From Arthrobacter woluwensis (GTDB lineage Bacteria; Actinomycetota; Actinomycetes; Actinomycetales; Micrococcaceae), in NCBI RefSeq assembly GCF_030816155.1, contig NZ_JAUSXR010000001.1, positions 1,488,001 to 1,552,000 on the forward strand: DNA of 64,000 bases, in the 5' to 3' direction. The notes below the pieces were generated by a model. It was not told where the DNA came from. It searched no databases and was given only the letters and a program-made list of their open reading frames with translations. Numbering within the stretch: position 1 is the first letter of the stretch; each line of letters begins with the position of its first letter. Shown in pieces: positions 9,419 to 20,234 of the stretch. Both the position numbers and the translations under genes were made by a program.

Positions 9419-10254
9419 CACTTCACCTGATCGGGGTGGGAGCCGCTGCGGAAGTCCCGGTCAAGACCGGCGATCCGGTCGAGGTCCTCCTGGTCCAGGC
9501 TGAACCCGAAGAGGTCCGCGTTCTGCCGGATGCGCTCGGCCGAGCTCGCCTTGGGGAAGACGACGATCCCTTCCTGGATCTGCCAGCGCAGGGCGATCTG
9601 AGCCACGCTCTTGCCATGCTTGGCGGCCAGGGCCGCGAGCACCGGATCCTCGAGGAGCGCGCCGCGCGCCAGGGGGCTCCACGCTTCGGTCGTGATGCCG
9701 TGCTGGGCGTGGAAGGCCCGGAGATCCCGCTGCTGGAGCCAGGGGTGCAGTTCCACCTGGTTCACGGCGGGCACGACTTCGTGTTCCTCGAGCACCCGTT
9801 CGAGGTGCTCCACCTGGAAGTTGGAGACGCCGATCGCCCGGACCCGGCCCTCGCGGTACAGGGTCTCCAGCGCACGGTACGTCTCCAGGTACAGACCGCG
9901 GCCGGCCACGGGCCAGTGGATCAGGTAGAGGTCCAGGACGTCGAGGCCGAGGGCCACCATCGAGTCGTCGAAGGAGCGCAGCGTGGCGTCATAGCCCTGC
10001 TGGTCGTTCCAGACCTTGCTCGTGATGAAGAAGTCCTCACGGCTCAGGCTGCCGTCCTCCAGCTGCGCGCCCAGGGCCTTGCCCAGCGCCAGTTCATTCC
10101 CGTACATCGCCGCGGTGTCGAAATGACGGTATCCGGCGTCGACGGCGGCAGGAACCAAGTCGCCGACATCCTCCCCGGGGACCTTGTAGAGCCCGAATCC
10201 CAGCTGAGGGATCAGGACGCCGTTGTTCAGGGCGACGGAGGGGATGTGACTCAT
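9418..10254 (-). CDS. Aldo/keto reductase
   Basis: A 278-residue NADPH-dependent oxidoreductase with the complete catalytic tetrad Asp46, Tyr51, Lys80 and His113, in the contexts HFDTAAMYGNE, ITSKVW and YLIHWP. The C-terminal cofactor motif FPKASSAERIRQN is present. It resembles the 2,5-diketo-D-gluconate reductase-like group, but the true substrate cannot be read from sequence. It is the first gene of the reverse-strand operon and has a TAGAGT hexamer 7 nt before its ATG, so its message may have little or no leader. Confidence 0.93.
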   Translation of the reverse strand: MSHIPSVALNNGVLIPQLGFGLYKVPGEDVGDLVPAAVDAGYRHFDTAAMYGNELALGKALGAQLEDGSLSREDFFITSKVWNDQQGYDATLRSFDDSMVALGLDVLDLYLIHWPVAGRGLYLETYRALETLYREGRVRAIGVSNFQVEHLERVLEEHEVVPAVNQVELHPWLQQRDLRAFHAQHGITTEAWSPLARGALLEDPVLAALAAKHGKSVAQIALRWQIQEGIVVFPKASSAERIRQNADLFGFSLDQEDLDRIAGLDRDFRSGSHPDQVK

Positions 10255-10261
10255 GCTCCTG

Positions 10262-10267
10262 ACTCTA
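10262..10267 (-). promoter_or_regulatory. Putative -10 box of the reductase-hydrolase-glycosyltransferase operon
   Basis: On the reverse strand TAGAGT lies 7 nt before the ATG at 10254, separated by CAGGAGC. Transcription would start at or one base before the start codon. The intervening AGGAG would then lie upstream of the mRNA, or serve as a binding site if transcription starts earlier. Confidence 0.4.
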
Positions 10268-10302
10268 CCGAAGGTGCCTCCACGAATCCGGGGGACTCGC
10301 GC

Positions 10303-11247
10303 TCAGCTGCCCACCAGGAGCCGGGCCGTCTTCTCGTCGAGGATGAGTTCGGTGACGAGGCCGGCGGCGAGTGCCCCCTTGAGGCCGTTGATCTTGCCCG
10401 GACCGGAGACGACGCACACGCGGCGGGGCGCCCGGCGCAACTGCTCATGGCTGGGCCCGGTCGATCGGGCGTTGAGAGGGATGCCGTCGGTGGACCCGTC
10501 GGCGCGGAAGAACACGGTGGCCACATCGCCCACCACCTGGTGTTCGGCGAGGGATTCGAGGTCCCGGCGCTCCAGGTAGCCGCCGGCGTACACGTGGCTG
10601 GGGTATCCGGCGTCGATCCCGCCCACGCCGAACAGCGCCATCGTCATCCGGGACTGGAGGTCGAGCATGCGCGCCACACTGCGTTCCTTCCACATCGCCT
10701 CCCGCGTCTCGACGTGGTCGAAGAAGGCCGGCACCGGGAACTGCTCCACCTTGGCGCCGTAGGCACGACCGAAGCGGCGGAGGATCTCGCTCGAGTAGGA
10801 GATGCCGGTGGAGTGTGTGTTGCCGGCGCCGTTGAGCTGAACGATGACGCTGTTGTGGGTGGGCCGGCTGGTGAGGTGGCGGCTCACGGCGCTCATGGTG
10901 GCGCCCCAGGCGACGCCGATGATCGAGTTGGAGTCGACGTGCGGGGTGATCGTCCGTGCGGCGTAGAGGGCCACGCGGTCGAGCGCCTCGGCCTCGCCGA
11001 CGCTCGACGGGATGGGCACGACGTGGGCGTCCACTCCGAAGTGTTTTTTGATCAATTGTTCAAGCTCGGGCGCCATGTCCAGGCTGGAGCGCACCTGGAT
11101 CTGCACGAGGCCGGTATCCCGCGCGGCTGCCAGGAGACGTGAGACCGTGGAACGGGAGGTGCGCAGCTCCCGCGCGATCGCGTCCATGGTCAGGTCCTGC
11201 AGGTAGTAGAGCTGCGCGGCCTTCAGCACGTCGCCGTCCTTGCGCAT
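10303..11247 (-). CDS. SorC-family sugar-binding transcriptional regulator
   Basis: A 314-residue regulator with an N-terminal helix-turn-helix (LTMDAIARELRTSRSTVSRLL, about residues 17-37) and a C-terminal effector domain of the SorC type that binds phosphorylated sugars (GVAWGATMSAV and GVGGIDAGYPSHVY). The ATG at 11247 has AAGGGTGGG directly upstream; an ATG 27 bp earlier lacks a binding site. It diverges from glpD, so control of glycerol metabolism is the natural inference, with glycerol 3-phosphate or dihydroxyacetone phosphate as possible effectors. A palindrome suited to it lies just upstream. Confidence 0.9.
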   Translation of the reverse strand: MRKDGDVLKAAQLYYLQDLTMDAIARELRTSRSTVSRLLAAARDTGLVQIQVRSSLDMAPELEQLIKKHFGVDAHVVPIPSSVGEAEALDRVALYAARTITPHVDSNSIIGVAWGATMSAVSRHLTSRPTHNSVIVQLNGAGNTHSTGISYSSEILRRFGRAYGAKVEQFPVPAFFDHVETREAMWKERSVARMLDLQSRMTMALFGVGGIDAGYPSHVYAGGYLERRDLESLAEHQVVGDVATVFFRADGSTDGIPLNARSTGPSHEQLRRAPRRVCVVSGPGKINGLKGALAAGLVTELILDEKTARLLVGS

Positions 11248-11259
11248 GACCCACCCTTC

Positions 11260-11273
11260 TGCACGTTTGTGCA
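11260..11273. promoter_or_regulatory. Candidate operator between regulator and glpD
   Basis: TGCAC-GTTT-GTGCA is a perfect 5+4+5 inverted repeat placed 13 bp before the regulator start and 7 bp before the putative glpD -35 box. That position fits a SorC-type regulator that acts on glpD and on its own gene. The assignment is positional only. Confidence 0.45.
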
Positions 11274-11279
11274 TTTTGC

Positions 11280-11309
11280 TTGACGGTAATTTTCACTCCT
11301 TCCAAGAAT
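11280..11309 (+). promoter_or_regulatory. Putative glpD promoter
   Basis: TTGACG at 11280-11285 and AAGAAT at 11304-11309 are separated by 18 bp, close to the sigma-70-type consensus. The glpD ATG lies about 59 bp downstream with its own GGAGAAG binding site. Confidence 0.5.
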
Positions 11310-11367
11310 AGTGGGGACGACGCCGTCATGGCGTCTGGAACGACGTGAAACCCAGTCCGGAGAAGCA

Positions 11368-13125
11368 ATGTCCACGCAGCAGAACGCATCCGCCAACACC
11401 CCCCAGACCCGCCAGGCCGTCGAGGCCATCGCCGCCAGGCCGACAGCGAAGGTGCTGATCGTCGGCGGAGGCATCAACGGTGTGGGCACTTTCCGGGACC
11501 TCGCGCTCCAGGGCGTGGACGTGGTCCTGGTGGAGCGCGGCGACTACTGTCAGGGCGCCTCGGGCGCGTCTTCCCACATGATCCACGGCGGCATCCGCTA
11601 CCTGGAGAACGGCGAATTCCGCCTGGTCCAGGAGTCCGTGGTCGAGCGCAACCGCCTCATGAAGATCGCGCCCCACTACGTGAAGCCGCTCAAGACCACC
11701 ATCCCGATCTTCAGCACCTTCTCCGGCATCCTCAGCGCCCCGATGCGCTTCCTGACCCACAAGCAGGGCAAGCCGAAGGAGCGCGGCGCCTTCCTCATCA
11801 AGCTCGGCCTGAGCCTCTACGACTCCTTCTCCCGCGACGGCGGCACCGTGCCCCGCCACCAGTTCCGCGGCCGCACCAAGGCCCTCGAGGAGCTGCCCCG
11901 TCTGAACCCGGGCATCAAGTACGCGGCCAGCTACTTCGACGCCTCCGTGCACAACCCGGAGCGTCTCACCCTGGACGTCCTCAACGACGGCCTCAAGGCC
12001 GGCGGCGACAAGGCCCGTGCCGCCAACTACCTCAGCGTCGTGGGCGCGGCGGAGTCCGCACCCGGCGTCGTGCGTCTGCGTGATGAGCTGACTGGCGAGG
12101 AGTTCGACTTCAGCGCCGACATCGTGGTCAACGTCACCGGCGCCTGGGTGGACCAGAGCAACACCGCGCTGGGCGCTCCGACCACGTTCATGGGTGGCAC
12201 CAAGGGTTCGCACATCGTGCTGGACCACCCGGAGCTGCTCGCCGCCACCGGTGGCCGCGAGATCTTCTTCGAGCACACCGACGGCCGCATCGTCCTCATC
12301 TACCCGATGGGCGACCGCGTCCTCGTGGGCACCACGGACATCAACGCGGACATGAACGAGGACGCCGTCTGCACCGACGAGGAGATCGACTACTTCTTCG
12401 ACCTCGTGGCGCACGTCTTCCCGGACATCGCCGTGAGCCGTGACCAGATCGTGTACACCTTCTCCGGCGTCCGCCCCCTGCCGCGTCACGATGACACCGC
12501 GCCGGGCTTCGTCTCCCGCGACTACCGCATCGAGAAGCGCGTGCAGGATTTCGGCTCCGTCCGCGCCACCGTGCTCAGCCTCGTGGGCGGCAAGTGGACC
12601 ACCTTCCGCGCGCTCTCCGAGCACCTCGCGGATGAAGTGCTCGGCCTGATCGGCGTGCAGCGCAAGGTCTCCACGGCGAAGCTCGCCATCGGCGGCGGTG
12701 TCGGCTTCCCGGCCGACGACGCCGGGGTGCAGCAGTGGATCAAGCAGCGTCTCAACCCGGCGGCGGGGCTCGACGCGGCTCGCGTCGACGGCCTCCTCAC
12801 GCGTTACGGCACCCGTGCCGACGACGTCATCGCGTACCTGGGCCAGGGGGAGGACCGCCTCCTGCACTCCACGCACGAACTGAGCGTCCGTGAACTTCAC
12901 TGGATGGCGGAGCACGAGCAGATCGGCCACCTGGTGGACGTTCTCATCCGCCGCACCTCCCTCGCTTTCCGTGGCCTGGTCACGGGAGAACTCCTCCGCG
13001 AAACGGCCGAGGTCTTGTCAGAACCGCTTGGCTGGGACAAGGATCGAATCGTGGCGGAAATCAACCATGCAACCACTGTCCTGGAGCGTATGCATCTGGT
13101 TCAGCTGGACAGCCTGGTTGCCTAG
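11368..13125 (+). CDS. glpD: Glycerol-3-phosphate dehydrogenase, FAD-dependent
   Basis: A 585-residue flavoenzyme that oxidises glycerol 3-phosphate to dihydroxyacetone phosphate and passes electrons to the quinone pool at the membrane. The FAD-binding motif VGGGINGVG spans about residues 32-40, followed by the family pattern QGASGASSHMIHGGIRYLE. VRPLPRHDD and GGKWTTFR lie near the end of the catalytic domain, and a C-terminal helical domain follows. The ATG at 11368 has CCGGAGAAGCA upstream and was chosen over a longer open frame starting at 11311. First gene of glpD-glpF-glpK. Confidence 0.96.
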   Translation: MSTQQNASANTPQTRQAVEAIAARPTAKVLIVGGGINGVGTFRDLALQGVDVVLVERGDYCQGASGASSHMIHGGIRYLENGEFRLVQESVVERNRLMKIAPHYVKPLKTTIPIFSTFSGILSAPMRFLTHKQGKPKERGAFLIKLGLSLYDSFSRDGGTVPRHQFRGRTKALEELPRLNPGIKYAASYFDASVHNPERLTLDVLNDGLKAGGDKARAANYLSVVGAAESAPGVVRLRDELTGEEFDFSADIVVNVTGAWVDQSNTALGAPTTFMGGTKGSHIVLDHPELLAATGGREIFFEHTDGRIVLIYPMGDRVLVGTTDINADMNEDAVCTDEEIDYFFDLVAHVFPDIAVSRDQIVYTFSGVRPLPRHDDTAPGFVSRDYRIEKRVQDFGSVRATVLSLVGGKWTTFRALSEHLADEVLGLIGVQRKVSTAKLAIGGGVGFPADDAGVQQWIKQRLNPAAGLDAARVDGLLTRYGTRADDVIAYLGQGEDRLLHSTHELSVRELHWMAEHEQIGHLVDVLIRRTSLAFRGLVTGELLRETAEVLSEPLGWDKDRIVAEINHATTVLERMHLVQLDSLVA

Positions 13126-13191
13126 CCCTTCGGGGCTACTTATCCACCGGGCGCTGGCCCGGTGTGTTCAGCACCTCTCAAGGAGTCAATG

Positions 13192-13941
13192 ATGTCTCTT
13201 GGAATCGTCTTCCTTTCGGAAGTCTTCGGTACCGCAATGCTCACCCTCCTCGGCTGTGGCGTTGTCGCCAATACCGCGCTGAAGGGGACTAAGGGCAACA
13301 ACACCGGGTTCCTCTTTGTGAACTTCGGCTGGGGCCTCGCGGTCTTCGCCGGTGTCTTCGTGGCAGCCAAGTCCGGCGCTCACCTGAACCCCGCCGTGAC
13401 GCTCGGTATCGTCGCGTCAGGTAAGAGCGAGTTCGTTCCCGGCATCCCGGTGGACGCAGCATCCATCTTCACCTACCTCGGTGCGGAGCTGCTCGGTGCC
13501 TTCATCGGCGCCGTCGTCTGCTGGCTGGCCTACAAGCAGCACTTCGACGTGGAGCCCGATCCGGCCAACAAGCTGGGCACCTTCTCCACCGGACCCGCGA
13601 TCCGCAACTACGGCTGGAACCTGGTCACGGAGATCATCGGCACCTTCGTGCTCGTGTTCGTGATCCTCTGCTTCGGCGGCTCGCCCTCGGGTCTCGGCCC
13701 GCTCGCCGTCGCGATGCTCGTGGTCGGTATCGGCGCCTCCCTCGGTGGCCCCACCGGCTACGCCATCAACCCGGCCCGTGACCTCGGCCCGCGCATCGCT
13801 CACGCCGTCCTGCCCATCAAGGGCAAGGGCAGCAGTGACTGGAGCTACGCCTGGGTCCCGATCGCCGGCCCCATCATCGGCGGCCTGCTCGCCGGCTGGG
13901 CGGCTCACCTGCCCATCGTGTTCACGGCTGTGGCCAAGTAG
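13192..13941 (+). CDS. glpF: Glycerol facilitator (aquaglyceroporin)
   Basis: A 249-residue membrane channel of the MIP family with six predicted helices. Both pore-forming NPA motifs are present: HLNPAVTL in the first half and AINPARDLGPR in the second. The Asp after the second NPAR is typical of glycerol-conducting members, so glycerol uptake rather than water transport is likely. AAGGAG at 13180-13185 favours the ATG at 13192 over the adjacent ATG at 13189. It lies between glpD and glpK. Confidence 0.94.
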   Translation: MSLGIVFLSEVFGTAMLTLLGCGVVANTALKGTKGNNTGFLFVNFGWGLAVFAGVFVAAKSGAHLNPAVTLGIVASGKSEFVPGIPVDAASIFTYLGAELLGAFIGAVVCWLAYKQHFDVEPDPANKLGTFSTGPAIRNYGWNLVTEIIGTFVLVFVILCFGGSPSGLGPLAVAMLVVGIGASLGGPTGYAINPARDLGPRIAHAVLPIKGKGSSDWSYAWVPIAGPIIGGLLAGWAAHLPIVFTAVAK

Positions 13942-13968
13942 CCGGTCGAGAAGGAGAACGAGGAAGTC

Positions 13969-15483
13969 ATGTCTGAATACGTCATCGCGATCGACCAGGG
14001 CACCACGAGCTCCCGTGCCATCATCTTCGACCACAGCGGGAACATCGTTTCCAGTGGCCAGATGGAGCACGAGCAGATCTTCCCGCACGCCGGGTGGGTC
14101 GAGCACGACGCCAAGGAGATCTGGAACAACACCCGTGAGGTCATCGGGAGCGCGCTGTCCAAGGCGAACCTGACCCGCCACGACATCGCCGCGGTAGGCA
14201 TCACGAACCAGCGCGAGACCGCCGTGGTCTGGGACAAGAACACCGGCGAGCCCGTCTACAACGCCATCGTGTGGCAGGACACCCGCACCCAGTCGATCGT
14301 GGACGAGCTCGCGGCCGACGGCGGCGTCGAGCGCTTCAAGGAGAAGGTGGGCCTGCCCCTGGCGACCTACTTCTCCGGCACCAAGGTCAAGTGGATCCTC
14401 GACAACGTCGAAGGCGCCCGCGAAAAGGCCGAGGCCGGCGATCTGCTCTTCGGCACCACCGACTGCTGGGTTCTGTGGAACCTGACGGGCGGCGTCGACG
14501 GCGGCGTGCACGCCACGGACGTCACCAACGCCTCCCGCACCATGTTCATGGACCTGCAGACTCTCGAGTGGGATCAGGACATCCTGGACGCCTTCGGCGT
14601 TCCGGCCTCCATGCTCCCGGCCATCAAGTCCTCCTCCGAGGTCTACGGCCAGGTGCACACGTCGCAGCTGCTGCGCGAAGTGCCGGTGGCGGGCATCCTG
14701 GGCGACCAGCAGGCCGCGACCTTCGGTCAGGCGGCGTTCCAGGCCGGCGAGGCCAAGAACACCTACGGCACGGGCTGCTTCCTGATCTTCAACACGGACA
14801 CCGAGATCGTGCACTCCAAGAACGGTCTGCTGACCACCCTGGGGTACAAGCTGGGGGACCAGCCGGCGCACTACGCGCTGGAAGGCTCCATCGCCGTCGC
14901 GGGTTCGCTGATCCAGTGGCTGCGTGACAACCTCGGCATGATCTCCACCGCTCCCGAGGTGGAGCAGCTGGCGGCTTCGGTCGAGGACAACGGCGGCGCG
15001 TACATCGTGCCGGCGTTCTCCGGTCTGTTCGCCCCGTACTGGCGTGCGGACGCCCGCGGTGCGATCGTCGGTCTGACCCGCTACGTCAACAAGGGTCACA
15101 TCGCCCGCGCCGCGCTGGAGTCCACCGCCTTCCAGACCCGTGAGGTCCTGGACGCGGTCAACGCCGACTCCGGTGTGCCGCTGACGGAGCTCAAGGTCGA
15201 CGGCGGCATGGTCGCCAACGAGGCCCTCATGCAGTTCCAGGCCGACATCCTGGGCGTGCCCGTGGTCCGTCCGAAGGTCACCGAGACCACCGCGCTGGGC
15301 GCCGCCTACGCGGCCGGCCTCGCCGTCGGGTTCTGGAAGGATCTCGGCGAGCTGTCCGCCAACTGGGGCGAGGACAAGCGCTGGGAGCCGCAGATGGACG
15401 CCGAAGAGCGCGACCGTCAGCTGCGCCTCTGGAAGAAGGCCGTGACCAAGTCCATGGACTGGGTCGACGAGGACGTCAAGTAA
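13969..15483 (+). CDS. glpK: Glycerol kinase
   Basis: A 504-residue FGGY-family kinase that phosphorylates glycerol to glycerol 3-phosphate and so traps glycerol entering through GlpF. The phosphate-binding motif DQGTTSSRA lies at residues 9-17, [10 protein letters not shown] in the middle, and [19 protein letters not shown] and [12 protein letters not shown] mark the second ATPase domain. It starts 27 bp after glpF with AGAAGGAGAACGAGG upstream. Last gene of the glycerol operon, followed by a strong hairpin. Confidence 0.98.
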   Translation: MSEYVIAIDQGTTSSRAIIFDHSGNIVSSGQMEHEQIFPHAGWVEHDAKEIWNNTREVIGSALSKANLTRHDIAAVGITNQRETAVVWDKNTGEPVYNAIVWQDTRTQSIVDELAADGGVERFKEKVGLPLATYFSGTKVKWILDNVEGAREKAEAGDLLFGTTDCWVLWNLTGGVDGGVHATDVTNASRTMFMDLQTLEWDQDILDAFGVPASMLPAIKSSSEVYGQVHTSQLLREVPVAGILGDQQAATFGQAAFQAGEAKNTYGTGCFLIFNTDTEIVHSKNGLLTTLGYKLGDQPAHYALEGSIAVAGSLIQWLRDNLGMISTAPEVEQLAASVEDNGGAYIVPAFSGLFAPYWRADARGAIVGLTRYVNKGHIARAALESTAFQTREVLDAVNADSGVPLTELKVDGGMVANEALMQFQADILGVPVVRPKVTETTALGAAYAAGLAVGFWKDLGELSANWGEDKRWEPQMDAEERDRQLRLWKKAVTKSMDWVDEDVK

Positions 15484-15502
15484 GTCCTCCGTCACGACGG
15501 AG

Positions 15503-15542
15503 AGAGGCCGCGCATCGCCCGCAAGGGTGGTGTGCGGCCTCT
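15503..15542 (+). terminator. Terminator of the glpDFK operon
   Basis: AGAGGCCGCGCA at 15503-15514 pairs with TGTGCGGCCTCT at 15531-15542, 12 bp with one G-U pair. It begins 19 bp after the glpK stop and precedes the leuS leader promoter. Confidence 0.7.
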
Positions 15543-15589
15543 TCCGTGGACCGGAGGACCATGCCGCGCGACGGGACGGTACCGTGCGG

Positions 15590-15595
15590 TAAAGT
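15590..15595 (+). promoter_or_regulatory. Putative -10 box of the leuS leader transcript
   Basis: TAAAGT lies 7 nt before the leader-peptide ATG at 15603. Transcription would start at or one base before that ATG, so the leader peptide could be read from a leaderless mRNA. GGAGG at 15596-15600 is only 2 nt from the ATG, too close to work well as a Shine-Dalgarno site. Confidence 0.45.
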
Positions 15596-15602
15596 GGAGG
15601 GT

Positions 15603-15629
15603 ATGCACGCAATCCTTCTGCTTAGCTAG
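15603..15629 (+). CDS. leuS leader peptide (Leu codon run)
   Basis: An 8-codon frame reading M-H-A-I-L-L-L-S then TAG. Codons 5-7 are CTT CTG CTT, three consecutive leucines, and alternative RNA stems ending in a strong intrinsic terminator follow directly, with leuS downstream. This is the layout of ribosome-mediated transcription attenuation: stalling when charged leucyl-tRNA is scarce would let leuS be transcribed. Attenuators before leuS have been predicted in some Streptomyces. The peptide is probably only a sensor. Confidence 0.75.
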   Translation: MHAILLLS

Positions 15630-15741
15630 CCGTCCCTCGGCGCCGCGTCCGCACACAGTTCCGACGTGGTGTTCCGATGTGGACGGCCGCCCCTTGAACC
15701 CTTCCGACAGCCGGGCTGTCGTCGCGGGTTGAGGGGCTTTT
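15630..15741 (+). promoter_or_regulatory. leuS attenuator (alternative stems plus intrinsic terminator)
   Basis: The terminator has outer arms CCCCT and AACCC (15690-15701) pairing with GGGTT and AGGGG (15726-15735), an inner GACAGC-CGG-GCTGTC hairpin, and a TTTT run at 15738-15741. Two earlier segments compete for GGAC at 15681-15684: CCGTCC at 15630-15635, directly after the leader stop, pairs with GGACGG at 15681-15686, and GTCC(G)CACA near 15647 pairs with TGTGGAC at 15678-15684. Which stem forms should depend on ribosome position on the leader. The remaining ~65 bp before leuS shows no strong structure. Together these account for the 323-bp glpK-leuS gap. Confidence 0.7.
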
Positions 15742-15806
15742 GTGTGTGTGGAGTGGATGAGCGTGGCTGGAACGATGCCGGAGCGCCGAAGGTGAGAGAG
15801 CAAAGA

Positions 15807-18317
<2,511 letters not shown>

Positions 18318-18327
18318 GCCGGACGAC

Positions 18328-19356
18328 ATGCCGGAGCCGGGGGTCGGGACCTGGGGACGCTTGCTCGAGCGTCTCGAGGCTCTCCGTGCCCTCGGCTCTT
18401 CCGGTTTCAAGGGTGGCTGCGCGGACGGCCGTGCCGGGCGCGCCAGGAAGCCTGTGCCGCCGCCGGTGCAGGTCGCCGTCGTGACGGATTCCGCGGCGGC
18501 CCTGCCGCAGGCCTGGCTCGACCAGGCGCCGGACTGGTTCCGGCACGTGCCCATGCCGGTCATGGTGGGGGAGGAGATCTACTCCTCGGCCGATCTGGCG
18601 GAGGGTGAGGCACGGGTGGCCGAGCGTCTGAGCGTCGCCCTGGCGATGGGGGAGACGGTGCGCACCTCACGTCCCTCGCCGGCCACCCTGGCGGCCGCCT
18701 ACCGCGAGCTCGAAGCGGCCGGCTACTCGGCCATCCTGTCCGTGCATCTCTCCGCAGACCTGTCCGGAACCGCCGATGCTGCGCGCATCGCGGCCGCAGA
18801 GTGCGGGATCCCGGTGCAGGTGCTCGACTCACGGACCGCCGCCATGTGCCAGGGTTTCGCCGTGCAGACCGCCTGTGAACTGGCCGGCCAGGGGGCTCCT
18901 CTGGAACTGGTGGCGGCCGGCGCCGAAGCATCGCTGGCCGGAAGCACGGTCCACTTCTACGTCCCGTCACTGGAGCAGCTCCGCCGTGGCGGCAGGATCG
19001 GCAACGCGGCCTCGTGGCTCGGCACCGTGCTCGCCATCAAACCGATCCTCGGCATCGCCGGCGGCAAAGTGGTGCCGGTGGAGCGCGTCCGTTCCGCGGC
19101 CCGGGCACTGGCTCGTCTGGAGGAGCTGGCAGGCGCCGCCGCGAAGGGTATCCCCGAAGAATCACTCGGGCTCGCGGTCCATCACTTCGGCTCGCCGCAG
19201 GCCGCCACGGAGCTTGCCGGCCGACTGGCCGCTGCTTTCCCCGCCGCGCCGCCGGTGGTGATCAGCACGCTTCCGCCGGTGCTGGCCGCTCACGTGGGCC
19301 TCGGCGTCCTCGCGATCGTCAGCGCACAGCTCCCTCCCCGCGAATTGTCCTCATAG
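18328..19356 (+). CDS. DegV family fatty-acid-binding protein
   Basis: A 342-residue DegV-fold protein. Members bind a fatty acid; in Firmicutes relatives (FakB) they present it to a fatty acid kinase. VVTDSAAALP marks the start of the DegV domain at about residue 50, SAILSVHLSADLSGTADAARIA is the central motif, and EQLRRGGRIGNAASWLG follows. The ~48 residues before the domain look unstructured and are longer than usual, so the true start may be internal. It begins 10 bp after leuS. No FakA-like kinase is visible in the window. Confidence 0.85.
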   Translation: MPEPGVGTWGRLLERLEALRALGSSGFKGGCADGRAGRARKPVPPPVQVAVVTDSAAALPQAWLDQAPDWFRHVPMPVMVGEEIYSSADLAEGEARVAERLSVALAMGETVRTSRPSPATLAAAYRELEAAGYSAILSVHLSADLSGTADAARIAAAECGIPVQVLDSRTAAMCQGFAVQTACELAGQGAPLELVAAGAEASLAGSTVHFYVPSLEQLRRGGRIGNAASWLGTVLAIKPILGIAGGKVVPVERVRSAARALARLEELAGAAAKGIPEESLGLAVHHFGSPQAATELAGRLAAAFPAAPPVVISTLPPVLAAHVGLGVLAIVSAQLPPRELSS

Positions 19357-19403
19357 GCCCTCCCGCACCCGCCCCGGGTGGCTTGCCGCAGTAATTTCGG
19401 AGG

Positions 19404-20234
19404 ATGACACCGTCCGATGCGCAGGGACGCCTGGACCGGATTCTCGCCGGGGCGTCCGGAGGCGCCGATTCCCCGCCAGCCGAGCCGAACCCCACGTTGG
19501 CCGAGCGGCGTCGGCTTCACCGCCGTGGCCGCTTCCGCTGGCACCTCAGCCTCCGGGCCCTGACGACGACGGCACTGTGCCTCGTCGCGCTGCTGGGCGC
19601 CTGGTGGGCGGTCACGGCCGCAGTGCCGGGCCAGCCCGCTCAGGAGTCACCCTCCGCCTCGCGCAGCTCCGTGGAGCCCATCCCGTCGAGGCCCTCTTCG
19701 CATCCTTCCTCCGTCTCACCTTCGGGTCCGGCCTCAGGACCAGCCGTGATCGTGGTCCATGTCTCCGGTGCGGTGAAGCATCCAGGCATCGTCCGCCTTC
19801 CGGCCGGTGTCCGGGTGTTCCAGGCGATCGATAAGGCCGGCGGCGCCTTGGATTCGGCGGAGCTGGACGCCTTGAACCTGGCCGAGCCGCTGCAGGACGG
19901 GCGCAAGATCCATGTGCCGCAGCGCGATGAGCGGATGACGGGACAGGACACGAATCCGCCCGGCCCCGGAGGAGGCTCGGGTGACGCCGGGCCCGCCAGA
20001 GCCACCGGCAAGCGGTCCGGAAGCCCTGCCGCGCGCGTCGACCTCAACACGGCGTCGGAGGAGCAGCTCATGACCTTGCCGCGGGTCGGGAAGGTGCTCG
20101 CTGACCGGATCCTCGCCTGGCGTGAACAGCATGGGCCCTTTACGAGAGTCGAGGACCTCGACGCGGTGGACGGCATCGGCCCGCGTCTTCTGGAGCAGCT
20201 GACGCCCCTCCTCGTCCTGGACGGTCGATCGTGA
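19404..20234 (+). CDS. comEA: ComEA-like helix-hairpin-helix DNA-binding protein
   Basis: A 276-residue protein with one membrane segment at about residues 50-70, a Ser/Pro-rich linker, an SLBB-type domain (VVHVSGAVKHPGIVRLPAGVRV, about 115-170) and a C-terminal pair of helix-hairpin-helix motifs (VDLNTASEEQLMTLPRVGK and EDLDAVDGIGPRLLEQL). This is the ComEA architecture; such proteins bind incoming DNA outside the membrane. Its stop overlaps the comEC start. DNA uptake is the family role, but natural competence in this organism is not shown here. Confidence 0.9.
   Translation: MTPSDAQGRLDRILAGASGGADSPPAEPNPTLAERRRLHRRGRFRWHLSLRALTTTALCLVALLGAWWAVTAAVPGQPAQESPSASRSSVEPIPSRPSSHPSSVSPSGPASGPAVIVVHVSGAVKHPGIVRLPAGVRVFQAIDKAGGALDSAELDALNLAEPLQDGRKIHVPQRDERMTGQDTNPPGPGGGSGDAGPARATGKRSGSPAARVDLNTASEEQLMTLPRVGKVLADRILAWREQHGPFTRVEDLDAVDGIGPRLLEQLTPLLVLDGRS

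Noticed and set aside
13417..15612. 731-codon open frame antisense to glpF-glpK
   Set aside because: Low-complexity Arg/Gly/Asp-rich translation, typical of a high-GC shadow; both sense genes are unambiguous.
15666..15806. Longer N terminus for leuS
   Set aside because: It would begin within the attenuator and translate the terminator stem; the family length is met from 15807.
15600..15806. T-box riboswitch before leuS
   Set aside because: No T-box consensus or specifier stem is seen; a leader peptide with Leu codons explains the region better.
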